Positions 43,346 to 53,241 of a stretch of DNA of 64,000 bases are shown piece after piece. The position numbers and the translations under genes are program-made. The notes beneath the pieces were generated by a model. The model did no database searches, had not been told where the DNA came from, and saw nothing but the letters and a program-made list of their open reading frames with translations. Numbering within the stretch: the stretch's first letter is position 1; each line of letters opens with the position of its first letter. Source of the DNA: Myxococcota bacterium (GTDB lineage Bacteria; Myxococcota_A; UBA9160; UBA4427); NCBI GenBank assembly GCA_041389495.1, contig JAWKRT010000001.1, positions 1,798,001 to 1,862,000 on the forward strand. Reading direction: 5' to 3'.

Positions 43346-44644
43346 GTGGAGCTTCGCAACGTGGTGCTGGTGGACGGGGCGCGGTCGGCGTTCGCGCGCG
43401 GGGCGCGCGGGAAGCTCGTCGCGACGCGGCTCGACGACGCGGGCGCGACGGTGCTGCGCGCGCTGCTCGACCGCAATCCGAAGGTGCCGGACGCGGCGAT
43501 CGAGGACGTCGGCATCGGCAACGTCCAGGGCCGCGGCACCGAGTTCTCCTACCTCGGCACCGTGCAGCGCCTCGCCGGGCTCCCGCTCGAGGCGTGCGCC
43601 TTCCACTCGAACCGCCAGTGCGGCTCGAGCATGGAGACGCTCCACCGCATCGCGCTCGGCATCATGGTCGGCGACATCGAGTGCGGCGTCGCGATGGGCA
43701 TCGAGCGCATGGGCCGCGCGCTCCCGTCCGCGGGCGGCGAGAGCCGGGTGCTCGCGCCGAACCCGCGGCTCGACGCGCTCACCGACGCGCAGCGCGCCAT
43801 GGCGCCCGACCACGACGACTACTTCTCCGTTCCCTTCCCGCAGTACGTCCTCGACTCGCCGTGGCTCCAGAGCATGGTGCAGACGGCGCAGAACGTGGCC
43901 GAGGTGTACGGGCTCTCGCGCGACGAGCTCGACCGCTTCTCGGCCGAGAGCCACGCGAAGTGCGACGCGGCCTACGCGAAGGGCGCGTACGCGGACGAGA
44001 TCGTGCCGCTCGAGGTCGAGGACCCGGTGTTCGACGAGAAGGGCCACTGGGTCGAGGCGGAGACCGGCCCGACGGTCGTGTTCGACCGCGACGAGTGCGT
44101 GCGCGCGGGCACCACCGCCGACAAGCTCGCGAAGCTCGAGCCGATCCGCGGCACCAGGAGCTTCGGCGGCCGCGAGCTCGTGATCACGCCCGGCAACGCG
44201 TGCCCGACGAACGACGGCATCTCGGCGGCGCTCCTCATGTCCGAGCGCCGCGCGATCGAGCTCGGCGTCGAGCCGCTCGCGCGCATCCGCGCGATGGCGG
44301 TCGGCGGCGTGAAGCCGCAGCTCATGGGGCTCGGCCCGGTCGTCTCGTCGAAGAAGGCGCTCCGCAAGGCGGGCCTCGAGGCGGCGCAGATCGACCGCGT
44401 CGAGTTCAACGAGGCGTTCGCCGCGCAGGTGCTGCCGTCGCTGCGCGAGCTCGGCATCGACGAGGCCCGCGTGAACGTGAACGGCGGCTCGATCGCGATC
44501 GGCCATCCGCTCGGCGCGACCGGCGCGCGCCTCGTCGTCACCGTCGCCAAGGAGCTGCGGCGCAGCGGCGGGCGCTACGGCCTCGCGACGCAGTGCATCG
44601 GCGCCGGCATGGGCATCACGACGATCGTCGAGCGGATGGACTGA
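43346..44644 (+). CDS. acetyl-CoA acyltransferase (FadA-type thiolase)
   Basis: A 432-residue degradative-type thiolase that cleaves 3-ketoacyl-CoA with CoA. The acylated Cys is in NRQCGSSMETL (about residue 90), the base His in GHPLGATGAR, and the second Cys in TQCIGAGMGI; FNEAFAAQVL is also present. All catalytic residues are intact. The product is slightly longer than classic FadA owing to an insert after residue 130. GTG 43346 is preceded by GGAGGAGAAGGAC; upstream open sequence is shadow. No FadB-like partner is adjacent. Convergent with the sulfatase gene. Confidence 0.94.
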   Translation: MELRNVVLVDGARSAFARGARGKLVATRLDDAGATVLRALLDRNPKVPDAAIEDVGIGNVQGRGTEFSYLGTVQRLAGLPLEACAFHSNRQCGSSMETLHRIALGIMVGDIECGVAMGIERMGRALPSAGGESRVLAPNPRLDALTDAQRAMAPDHDDYFSVPFPQYVLDSPWLQSMVQTAQNVAEVYGLSRDELDRFSAESHAKCDAAYAKGAYADEIVPLEVEDPVFDEKGHWVEAETGPTVVFDRDECVRAGTTADKLAKLEPIRGTRSFGGRELVITPGNACPTNDGISAALLMSERRAIELGVEPLARIRAMAVGGVKPQLMGLGPVVSSKKALRKAGLEAAQIDRVEFNEAFAAQVLPSLRELGIDEARVNVNGGSIAIGHPLGATGARLVVTVAKELRRSGGRYGLATQCIGAGMGITTIVERMD

Positions 44645-44673
44645 GCGCAGGCGCGCGCGATCGCCTCGCCCGC

Positions 44674-46194
44674 CTAACGTTCTGCGTCCGCGGCGCCCCC
44701 GTCGCGGGCCGAGCGCGCGGCGCTCTCGTCGCCGAGGTAGCCGAGGGCGCGCAGGCGCTCGAGCGTCTCGGGGCTCATCGAGGCGGGCGCCACGTCGACC
44801 TCGTCGCGCAGGTAGGCGGCGATCTCGTCGACGAGCGCCGCGTCGACGCCCGGCTCCCAGCGTCCGCCCGCGCCGCCGTCGGCGCGCCCGCCGCCGCCGG
44901 CGCCCGGCTCGCCGCCCGTCGCGGGCGCGCGCGCGCCGTCGACGTGGAGCGCGCCGCGATCGCCCGCGTCGAAGGCGGCCGCCGCGCGCGCGGCGCTGCG
45001 CGCGCCGAAGCCGCTCGCGCGCACCCACGAGCGCAGCCGGTAGGCGCTCGTCTCGCCCACGCCGTCGCAGAAGAGCGTGCGCTCGGGCAGCGGCGCGCCG
45101 CTGCGCAGCGCGTCGACGAGCGCGAGGCCGCGCCGCTCGGCGCCCGCGGAGGCGCTCGCCGACGGCGCGACGCCCGCGAGCGCGAGCAGCGTCGGCGCGA
45201 CGTCGACGTGTCCGACGAGCTCGCCGCGCCGCTGCGGCGCGATGCCGGGCGCGACCACGACGAGCGGCACGCGCGCGAGCTCGGGCGTCGTCGCCTGTCC
45301 GTGCTGGAACCAGAAGTGCCCCTCGCCGAGGCTCTCGCCGTGGTCGGCCGTCGCGACGATCGCCGCCTCGCCGCGCGCGCGCACGGCGCGCGCGAGCTCG
45401 CCGAACGCGGCGTCGGCGAAGCCGATCTCGGCCGCGTAGCGGCGCACGTACTGCGCGGCGGTGCGCTCGTCGCCGACGACCTGATAGGCGGGGATCGCGT
45501 CGCGCGGGTTGTCGCGCCCCGACGCGGGGAGCGCGCGCGCCGCCGCGCCGCCCTCGACGGGCGGGACGCGCTCGAGCCACTCGCGCGGCGGCGTGTACGG
45601 CCCGTGCGGATCCTGCAGGTGCACCCACAGGAACACGTCGGCGTCGTCCTGCGCGGCGAGCCACGCGAGCGCGGCGGCGACCGTGTCGGGGGCGAGCCGC
45701 TCGAAGAGGAGGCGCGTGCCCTCGGTCTCGGGCAGGCGCTCGTCGTAGTGCGCGAAGCCGCGGTCGAGCCCCGAGCGGCGCTGCAGCACGGCGTTGCTGA
45801 CGAACGCGCCCGTGCGCCAGCCCGCGGCGGCGAGCCGCTCGGCCACGGTCGTCGCGCCTTCGAGGCGCGTGTCGCCGTTGCGCGCGCCCGCGCTGTGGCG
45901 CCGCGCGGGAAGGCCCGTCATGAGGGTCGCGTGCGAGGGGATCGTGGACGGCGCCGCCGCGATCGCGCGCTCGAACACGGCGCCCTCGCGCGCGAGCGCG
46001 TCGAGCGCGGGCGTCGGCGCGAGCGCGCCGCCGTAGGCGCCGACGAAGTCCGCGCGAAGCGTGTCGAAGGTGACGAGCAGCAGCGTGCGCGGAGCGCGCT
46101 CGCGCCCGCACGCCGCGCACGCGAGGGCGACCCCGAGCGCGGCGCACAGGAGCCGCGCAGGGGCGCGACGCGACGGGCGCGGGGAGGCGGGCAT
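44674..46194 (-). CDS. sulfatase/alkaline-phosphatase-superfamily lipoprotein
   Basis: A 506-residue exported hydrolase of the sulfatase fold. The signal peptide ends at a Cys-rich LACAACGRE that fits a lipoprotein. The metal site begins TLLLVTFDTLRADFVGAYGG and the nucleophile region is STIPSHATLMTGLPARRH; there is no CxPxR, so it would not be a formylglycine sulfatase, and a Ser/Thr would act instead. TADHGESLGEGHFWFQHG supplies further metal ligands. A Gly/Ala-rich insert lies before the C-terminal domain. The start has TATGCT 8 nt upstream and no Shine-Dalgarno. Divergent from the SGNH-like gene. Confidence 0.86.
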   Translation of the reverse strand: MPASPRPSRRAPARLLCAALGVALACAACGRERAPRTLLLVTFDTLRADFVGAYGGALAPTPALDALAREGAVFERAIAAAPSTIPSHATLMTGLPARRHSAGARNGDTRLEGATTVAERLAAAGWRTGAFVSNAVLQRRSGLDRGFAHYDERLPETEGTRLLFERLAPDTVAAALAWLAAQDDADVFLWVHLQDPHGPYTPPREWLERVPPVEGGAAARALPASGRDNPRDAIPAYQVVGDERTAAQYVRRYAAEIGFADAAFGELARAVRARGEAAIVATADHGESLGEGHFWFQHGQATTPELARVPLVVVAPGIAPQRRGELVGHVDVAPTLLALAGVAPSASASAGAERRGLALVDALRSGAPLPERTLFCDGVGETSAYRLRSWVRASGFGARSAARAAAAFDAGDRGALHVDGARAPATGGEPGAGGGGRADGGAGGRWEPGVDAALVDEIAAYLRDEVDVAPASMSPETLERLRALGYLGDESAARSARDGGAADAER

Positions 46195-46202
46195 GGCGGC
46201 CG

Positions 46203-46208
46203 AGCATA
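46203..46208 (-). promoter_or_regulatory. TANNNT -10-like element for a leaderless sulfatase start
   Basis: TATGCT on the minus strand lies 8 nt upstream of ATG 46194, with no Shine-Dalgarno between. Confidence 0.45.
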
Positions 46209-46242
46209 CGCACGGTGCCGCGCCGCGGCGAGCGCGCTCGCG

Positions 46243-46248
46243 TATGAT
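46243..46248 (+). promoter_or_regulatory. -10-like element of the SGNH-like gene
   Basis: TATGAT faces away from the sulfatase -10 at 46203-46208, about 35 bp apart, forming a divergent promoter pair. It leaves a leader of about 90 nt before ATG 46343. Confidence 0.4.
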
Positions 46249-46299
46249 CGCCGCCCACTTCGGCGCGCGGCGCGAGGCGCGCGCCCGTTCCCCCGGATC

Positions 46300-46369
46300 G
46301 CCCGCGCATGACGCCCACGCCGCCCGACGAAGACGCCCGCGCATGACGCCCACGCCCCCGGACGAGGAC
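46300..46369 (+). repeat. 35-bp tandem duplication spanning a start codon
   Basis: Copies 46300-46334 and 46335-46369 agree at 32 of 35 positions. Each contains GCATGACGCCCACGCC, so the start codon is duplicated, and 35 is not divisible by 3. The first ATG (46308) opens a 12-codon frame whose TGA overlaps the second ATG (46343) as ATGA. Confidence 0.93.
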
Positions 46370-47566
46370 ACTCCCGAAGGCGCCGGCCGCGACCGCCGCG
46401 AGGCCGTCGCCGCTCGCGGCGGCCGGGCGCGCGCGCTGCGCCGCCTCGCGTTCGCCCTCGTGCCCGCGCTCGCGCTGCTCGCGCTCGCCGAGGGGGTCGC
46501 ACGCGTGGCGCTCGTCGCGTCGCCCGCGCTGCGGAGCCTTCCTCTGCCACCGGAGTCGGCGGGCCTGCTGCGTCCCGACGACGAGCTCTTCTGGTCGCTC
46601 GCGCCCGGCCTCGACCAGCCGTACATGGGCGCGCGCGTCGCGACGAACGCGCTCGGCTTGCGGAGCCCCCCGCTGCCGCCCGGGCCCAAGCCCGAGGGCG
46701 AGCTGCGCATCCTGTCGCTCGGCGAGAGCACGACGTTCGGCACCGGCGTCGAGAACGACGCCACCTACACCGCGCGGCTCGAGCGCGAGCTCGCGCCCGT
46801 CGGTCGCGCGCGCCGCGTCGTGGCGATCGACGCCGGCGTGCCCGCCTACTCGTCGTTCCAGAGCCTGCGGTACCTCGAGACGCGCGGCCTCGCGCTCGCC
46901 CCCGACGTCGTCGTCTTCTACCACGAGGTGAACGACTACCTGCCGTCGTCGCTGCGCGACTCGAGCAACAACGAGGTCGGCGTGCTGCAGACGGACTGGC
47001 AGCGGTGGGAGGCCGAGCGCAGCGGCGGAGTGTTCGCGCTGGCACGCGCGTCCGCGCTGCTGCGCTTCCTGCGCATGCGCCTCGCGCTGCTGCGCGTCGA
47101 GACGTTCGACGCCGGCGACTTCGCGAACCCGCTCGAGGAGATCGGGCTCCCCGACATCGGGATTCCGCCGCGCCTGCAGCGCGTCGACGGCGCGAGGCCC
47201 GCGCGCGCGGGGCTCGACGAGCGCGCGCTCGGCCGGCGCGTCTCGGAGGACGAGCGCGCGCGCATCCTCGAGCGGCTGCTCGCGCGCGTGCGCGAGCGCG
47301 GTGCGACGCTCGCGCTCGTCCACCCCGCGTACCGCGACTCGACACCGCACGCGTGCCCGCTGACGCGCTTCGCGGCCGCGCACGCGGGCGAGCTCGTCTA
47401 CACCGAGGCCGGCCTCGCGCTGCATCCGCAGGGCGTGCGGCGCGGCGCACTCTTCCGCGACTCGTGGCACCCGACGGCCGAGGGCCACGCGCGGCTCGCG
47501 CGGCTGCTCGCCGCCGACCTCGCGCGCGCCTTGCCGGGCGAGCTCCGCGCGACGTCCGAGCCGTAG
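46343..47566 (+). CDS. membrane-anchored SGNH/GDSL-like hydrolase
   Basis: A 407-residue protein with one N-terminal membrane anchor (about residues 32-55). The exported domain has the SGNH block I variant ILSLGESTTFGTG, the Asn-containing HEVNDYLP, and the block V Asp-His in DSWHPTAEGHARLARLL. Such proteins deacetylate or otherwise modify surface polysaccharides, or act as lipases. It is divergent from the sulfatase-like gene, suggesting joint regulation in glycan remodelling. ATG 46343 is chosen as the frame of the protein; the upstream duplicated ATG leads only to a 12-codon minicistron. Confidence 0.84.
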   Translation: MTPTPPDEDTPEGAGRDRREAVAARGGRARALRRLAFALVPALALLALAEGVARVALVASPALRSLPLPPESAGLLRPDDELFWSLAPGLDQPYMGARVATNALGLRSPPLPPGPKPEGELRILSLGESTTFGTGVENDATYTARLERELAPVGRARRVVAIDAGVPAYSSFQSLRYLETRGLALAPDVVVFYHEVNDYLPSSLRDSSNNEVGVLQTDWQRWEAERSGGVFALARASALLRFLRMRLALLRVETFDAGDFANPLEEIGLPDIGIPPRLQRVDGARPARAGLDERALGRRVSEDERARILERLLARVRERGATLALVHPAYRDSTPHACPLTRFAAAHAGELVYTEAGLALHPQGVRRGALFRDSWHPTAEGHARLARLLAADLARALPGELRATSEP

Positions 47567-47655
47567 CGGCGGCGCCCGGGCGCCCCGGCGCGAATCGCCG
47601 CCGCGGTCGCCGCGCGCCTCACGGGCGCCGGGGCGGCGGCCGATGAGCCCCGCCG

Positions 47656-49428
47656 ATGGATCCGATGCTCCTCCAGCTCGGCATCGCGGGGCCGCTCGTG
47701 CTCGCGCTGATCGTCGAGACCGCGATGCGCCGCGAATCCGGCGCCGTGCCGCGCACGCTGCTCTCGCTGCTCGTGCTGATCTTCGGCTGGATGGTGGGGG
47801 GCGTCCTCGCGACGCGCCCCGGCATCGACCCCCGGATCCCCGCCGCACTCGTGCTCCCCGGCACGTGCTTCATGTCGCCGCTCTTCTGCCTGCTCATGCT
47901 CCGCTACGCGCGCTTCGAGATCTTCGAGCAGCGCGTCGGCATGGGCGGCGCGCTGCTCGCGCCGTTCGCGCTCTTCTTCCTCGGCTTCGTGACGAACGAC
48001 GCGCACCACTGGATGGCCGACCCGGGACAGCTCGTGGTGCAGAACGACCTCTCGCACGACATCGGCCCGCTCTACTGGGCCTTCCAGGTCTGGTCGAACC
48101 TCACCGCGATCGCGGGCCTCGCGATCGCCCTGCGGCTGTGGGCGACGTCGCCGAGCCGGCTCGAGCGGCGGCGCATGCTGCTCATCTGCGCGGGCGTGCT
48201 CGCGCCGCTCTTCGCGCACTTCGCCTACGTCTCGGGCGTGCTCCCGCCCGACGCCTCGATGACGCCGTCCGCGCTCGCGCTCACCTGCGTGCTGCTCGTG
48301 ACGGCGATCCAGCGCTACCGCCTGCTCGACGTGCAGCCGGTCGCGCGCCGCGACGTGATCGAGGCGTCGACCGACGGCGTCGTGATGGCCGACGTCGACG
48401 GCATCGTCGTCGACGCGAACCCGAGCGCGGCGCGCATGCTCGAGGCGCCGATCGACGCGCTCGTCGGCACGCGGCTCGCCGGCGCGTTCGCCGCGCTCGA
48501 GCCGACGCGGCCCGAGGGCGCCGTCGCCGCCGCGCTCGACGGGCTCGCCCGGGGCGAGGCGTCGTTCGCCGTCGAGCTCGAGACGGGCGACGGGCGCACG
48601 CTCGAGCTCGCGGGCGGCGCGGCGGCCGATGCGTCGGGCGCCTTCGCCGGCAGCTTCGTCGTGCTGCGCGACCGCAGCCAGGAGCGGCGCGCCGCGCGCC
48701 GCCTGCACCAGAGCCAGAAGCTCGAGAGCGTCGGCATCCTGGCGGCCGGCGTCGCGCACGAGGTCAACAACCCGCTCGCGTACGTGCGCGCCAACCTCGT
48801 CCACCTCGAGTACCTGGCCTCGCTCATCGACGATCACCGCGACGAGCTGCCGAAGGAGCTCGCCGAGGAGGTGGGCGACGTGCAGGACGTCGTCGTCGAG
48901 AGCCTCGCGGGCATCGATCGCATCCACGGCATCGTGCAGGGGCTCCTCCGCTTCGCGCGCATGCCGGCGTCGCGCGACGAGCACTGCGACGTGAACGCGG
49001 CCGTGGCCGAGGCGTCGCGCTTCGCGTCGCTCGAGCGGAGCGCGACGGTGCACTTCGAGACGCGCCTCGCCGACGGGCTGCCGCGCGTCGCGGCGTCGGC
49101 GAACCAGCTGACGCAGGTGCTGCTCAACCTGTTCCTGAACGCGAAGCACGCGCTCAAGGGGCGCGATGGCGGCCGGGTCGTCGCGGCGACGCGCGCCGTG
49201 GGCGACTTCGTCGAGATCCGCATCGCCGACAACGGGCCCGGTGTCCCCGAGGAGCTGCGCGGCAAGATCTTCGACCCGTTCTTCACGACGCGCGCGCCGA
49301 ACGAGGGCACGGGCCTCGGCCTCTCGATCGCCTTCGACATCGTGCGCGAGCACGGCGGCGAGCTCGAGCTCGAGCGGAGCGCCGAGCCCGGCGCGCACTT
49401 CGCGGTGCGGCTGCCCGCCGTCCGCTGA
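47656..49428 (+). CDS. 7TM sensor histidine kinase with PAS domain
   Basis: A 590-residue sensor kinase. Seven N-terminal hydrophobic helices (about 1-230; HisKA_7TM type) are followed by a PAS domain (IEASTDGVVMADVDGIVVDAN, about 235-350). The dimerisation H-box is AAGVAHEVNNPLAYV near residue 370, and the ATPase has an N-box NLFLNAKHAL, G1 DNGPGVPEE, F-box DPFFTTR and G2 GTGLGLSIAFDIV. All autophosphorylation motifs are intact. No response regulator gene lies nearby, so its partner is elsewhere. It stands between the SGNH-like gene and the kinase-like gene, all on the plus strand. Confidence 0.92.
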   Translation: MDPMLLQLGIAGPLVLALIVETAMRRESGAVPRTLLSLLVLIFGWMVGGVLATRPGIDPRIPAALVLPGTCFMSPLFCLLMLRYARFEIFEQRVGMGGALLAPFALFFLGFVTNDAHHWMADPGQLVVQNDLSHDIGPLYWAFQVWSNLTAIAGLAIALRLWATSPSRLERRRMLLICAGVLAPLFAHFAYVSGVLPPDASMTPSALALTCVLLVTAIQRYRLLDVQPVARRDVIEASTDGVVMADVDGIVVDANPSAARMLEAPIDALVGTRLAGAFAALEPTRPEGAVAAALDGLARGEASFAVELETGDGRTLELAGGAAADASGAFAGSFVVLRDRSQERRAARRLHQSQKLESVGILAAGVAHEVNNPLAYVRANLVHLEYLASLIDDHRDELPKELAEEVGDVQDVVVESLAGIDRIHGIVQGLLRFARMPASRDEHCDVNAAVAEASRFASLERSATVHFETRLADGLPRVAASANQLTQVLLNLFLNAKHALKGRDGGRVVAATRAVGDFVEIRIADNGPGVPEELRGKIFDPFFTTRAPNEGTGLGLSIAFDIVREHGGELELERSAEPGAHFAVRLPAVR

Positions 49429-49455
49429 CGGGCGCGCCGGCGCGGGCGGCAGTGG

Positions 49456-49461
49456 TAGGCT
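49456..49461 (+). promoter_or_regulatory. TANNNT -10-like element for a leaderless start at 49471
   Basis: TAGGCT lies 9 nt before ATG 49471, again without a Shine-Dalgarno. Confidence 0.45.
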
Positions 49462-49470
49462 GCCGCGCCC

Positions 49471-50838
49471 ATGGCGAGCTCGGACCCCGATCTTCCCGAC
49501 GGACTCCTCGAGTGGGTGGCGCGCACCGGCGGCGGCGACGTCGCGCGGCTCGAGCGGCACGTCGCGCGGCGCGAGGCCTGGGTCGTCGACGTCGCGCGTC
49601 CCGACGGCACGACGCTCGAGGGGTTCCTGCGCCTGCAGCGCGAGGCGGGCGTCGACCCGCGTCGCCTCGAGCGCGAGACGCGCATCGTCGAGGCCCTCGG
49701 CGCGCGCGGCATCCCGGTGCCCGCCGTGCACGGCTGGAACGCCGCGCTGCGGGCGACGCTCTTCGAGCGCGACCGCGGCCGCTCGGACATCGACAAGCTC
49801 GAGGATCGCGCGCGCCAGCGCGCGGTGATGGAGGACTTCGTCCGCGTCGTCGCGCGCGTGCACGCGCTCGACCCGGACGAGCTCGGCCTCGACGACGTGA
49901 TGGCGTACCGCCCGAAGACGCCGCGCGAGTGCGCGCTCGCCGAGGTCGACGCCGTCGTCGCGCAGTGGCGGCCCTTCCTCGAGCGCAACGCGGACCCGCT
50001 CACGACCTACGGCCTGCAGTGGCTCGAGCGCTTCGCGCCCGACGCAGTGGCGCGCGTGTCGCTCGTGCAGGGCGACACGGGGCCGGTGAACTTCCTGTTC
50101 CAGGACGACCGCGTGAGCGCGGTGGTCGACTGGGAGCTCGGGCACTACGGCGACCCGCTCGAGGACCTCGGCAACATCGCCGTGCGCGAGTTCTGGAACC
50201 CGAGCGGCGGCCTCGACGGCCTCTTCGCGCTCTACGCGCGCGAGTCGGGCATCCCGTACGACCGCTTCCGCGCGCGCTACTACGCCGTGCACCAGAACGT
50301 GCGGGGCATGATCCCGATCCACTGGGTCTGCGCGAACGCGCACCCGCGCGAGTCGCTCGCCTGGTACCTCGCGTACCGCTACGTGGGCGACCGCGCGACG
50401 GCCGAGATGCTCGCGCTCGCGATGGAGGTCGAGGTCGAGCGCCCGGAGATGCCGGAGGGCGAGGGCGACGGCGGGCGCGACGTGCTCGCGGACGCGGCGC
50501 TCTACGCGCAGGAGCGCGACGTGGCGCCCCGGCTCGCCGACCCGTTCGCCGCCTCGCGCGCGCGCGACGTCGCGACGCTCGTCGCCTGCATGGACCGCCG
50601 CCGCCGCCACGCGGCCGCGCTCGACGCGGCGCTGTGCGAGGACGTCGCCGCGCTGCTCGGCGGGCGCTTCGACGCGGGGGCGGGCGCGCTGCGCGCGCTC
50701 GACGCGGCGGTGCGCGCGGGCGGCCTCGACGACGCCGCGCTCCTGCGCGTGCTCGCGCGCAAGGCGTGGCGCGACGAGTGGCTCCACGCGCCGGCCGTCG
50801 CGCTCTACCCGGAGCGACGCTGGTCGGCGTTCGACTGA
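49471..50838 (+). CDS. phosphotransferase family protein (APH/choline-kinase-like)
   Basis: A 455-residue aminoglycoside-phosphotransferase-fold protein. The catalytic loop is SLVQGDTGPVNFLF, with Gln where most members have His, and the metal-binding motif is AVVDWELGHYGDPLEDL. The N-terminal lobe is short (LERHVARREAWVVDV, ALGARGIPVPAVHGW). An additional helical C-terminal extension of about 150 residues follows the kinase domain. The fold matches the ACAD10/11-type kinases found with acyl-CoA genes; a hydroxyacyl substrate is plausible but unproven. Its 3' end overlaps the convergent SET gene by 34 nt. Confidence 0.85.
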   Translation: MASSDPDLPDGLLEWVARTGGGDVARLERHVARREAWVVDVARPDGTTLEGFLRLQREAGVDPRRLERETRIVEALGARGIPVPAVHGWNAALRATLFERDRGRSDIDKLEDRARQRAVMEDFVRVVARVHALDPDELGLDDVMAYRPKTPRECALAEVDAVVAQWRPFLERNADPLTTYGLQWLERFAPDAVARVSLVQGDTGPVNFLFQDDRVSAVVDWELGHYGDPLEDLGNIAVREFWNPSGGLDGLFALYARESGIPYDRFRARYYAVHQNVRGMIPIHWVCANAHPRESLAWYLAYRYVGDRATAEMLALAMEVEVERPEMPEGEGDGGRDVLADAALYAQERDVAPRLADPFAASRARDVATLVACMDRRRRHAAALDAALCEDVAALLGGRFDAGAGALRALDAAVRAGGLDDAALLRVLARKAWRDEWLHAPAVALYPERRWSAFD

Positions 50839-51319
50839 GCCACCGCGGCGGGCGCGGCTCCGCCCTCGAGCAGGCGCACGAGCGTCGCGCTCGAGCGCCG
50901 CAGGCTCTCGCGCCACGGGAAGCCCTCGATCGCGCGTCCGGTCGCGGCGTCGACGAAGGGCTCGCGCTCGCCGGGGGCGAGCAGGTGGCGGTAGTCGAGC
51001 GTGAGCTCGTCGCCCGCCGCCAGGTCGCGCGTCGCGAACACGAAGCCGAGGTGCCACAGGCCGGTCGGCTCGAAGCTGTGGTTCATGTAGCACTCGTCCG
51101 GCCAGTCGAGCGTCACCGAATAACGTCCCTCGTACCAGCGCACGGCCGCGGCCTGCGCGCGCTCGCCGGCCGGGTGCGCGACGAGCTCCTCGAGCGAGAA
51201 GGTCTGCTCGATGCCGTCGGGCACGACGACGACGGCGCCCGCCGCGACCGGCTCGGCGACGAAGAGTCCGAGGCCGGCGCCCGGCACGCGCGACGGCGCG
51301 ACCTCGTACTTCGCCGCGA

Positions 51320-51323
<4 letters not shown>
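50805..51323 (-). CDS. SET-domain protein
   Basis: A 172-residue single-domain SET protein, the fold of protein lysine methyltransferases. The start SRVPGAGLGLFVAEPVAAGAVV resembles the SET-I opening (G-x-G motif), and MNHSFEPTGLW with GDELTLDYRHLL supplies the NHS and Tyr motifs that form the pseudoknot active site. No Zn-binding post-SET cysteines are seen. The target is unknown. GTG 51323 overlaps the stop of the amidohydrolase gene (GTGA), so the two are made together. Confidence 0.84.
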
Positions 51324-53074
<1,751 letters not shown>

Positions 53075-53241
53075 CGGGGAACCTCGTGCGCGCGGCGTGC
53101 GCGCGCCGAGCCTACCCGATGCGCCGCGCGCGACGGAAGCGCGCGCGGTGCTTGACGCGCTCGCGACGGGCCGTGAGGATCGCGCGCCCGCGCGCGCGGC
53201 GGGTGCTCGCACGAGCGAGCAGACGGACGGGAGGAGCCGCG

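Noticed and set aside
47398..51093. Antisense open frame of over 1200 codons
   Set aside because: Very long Arg/Ala/His-rich frames opposite real genes are a by-product of the high GC content. The plus strand here has clear kinase and phosphotransferase genes.
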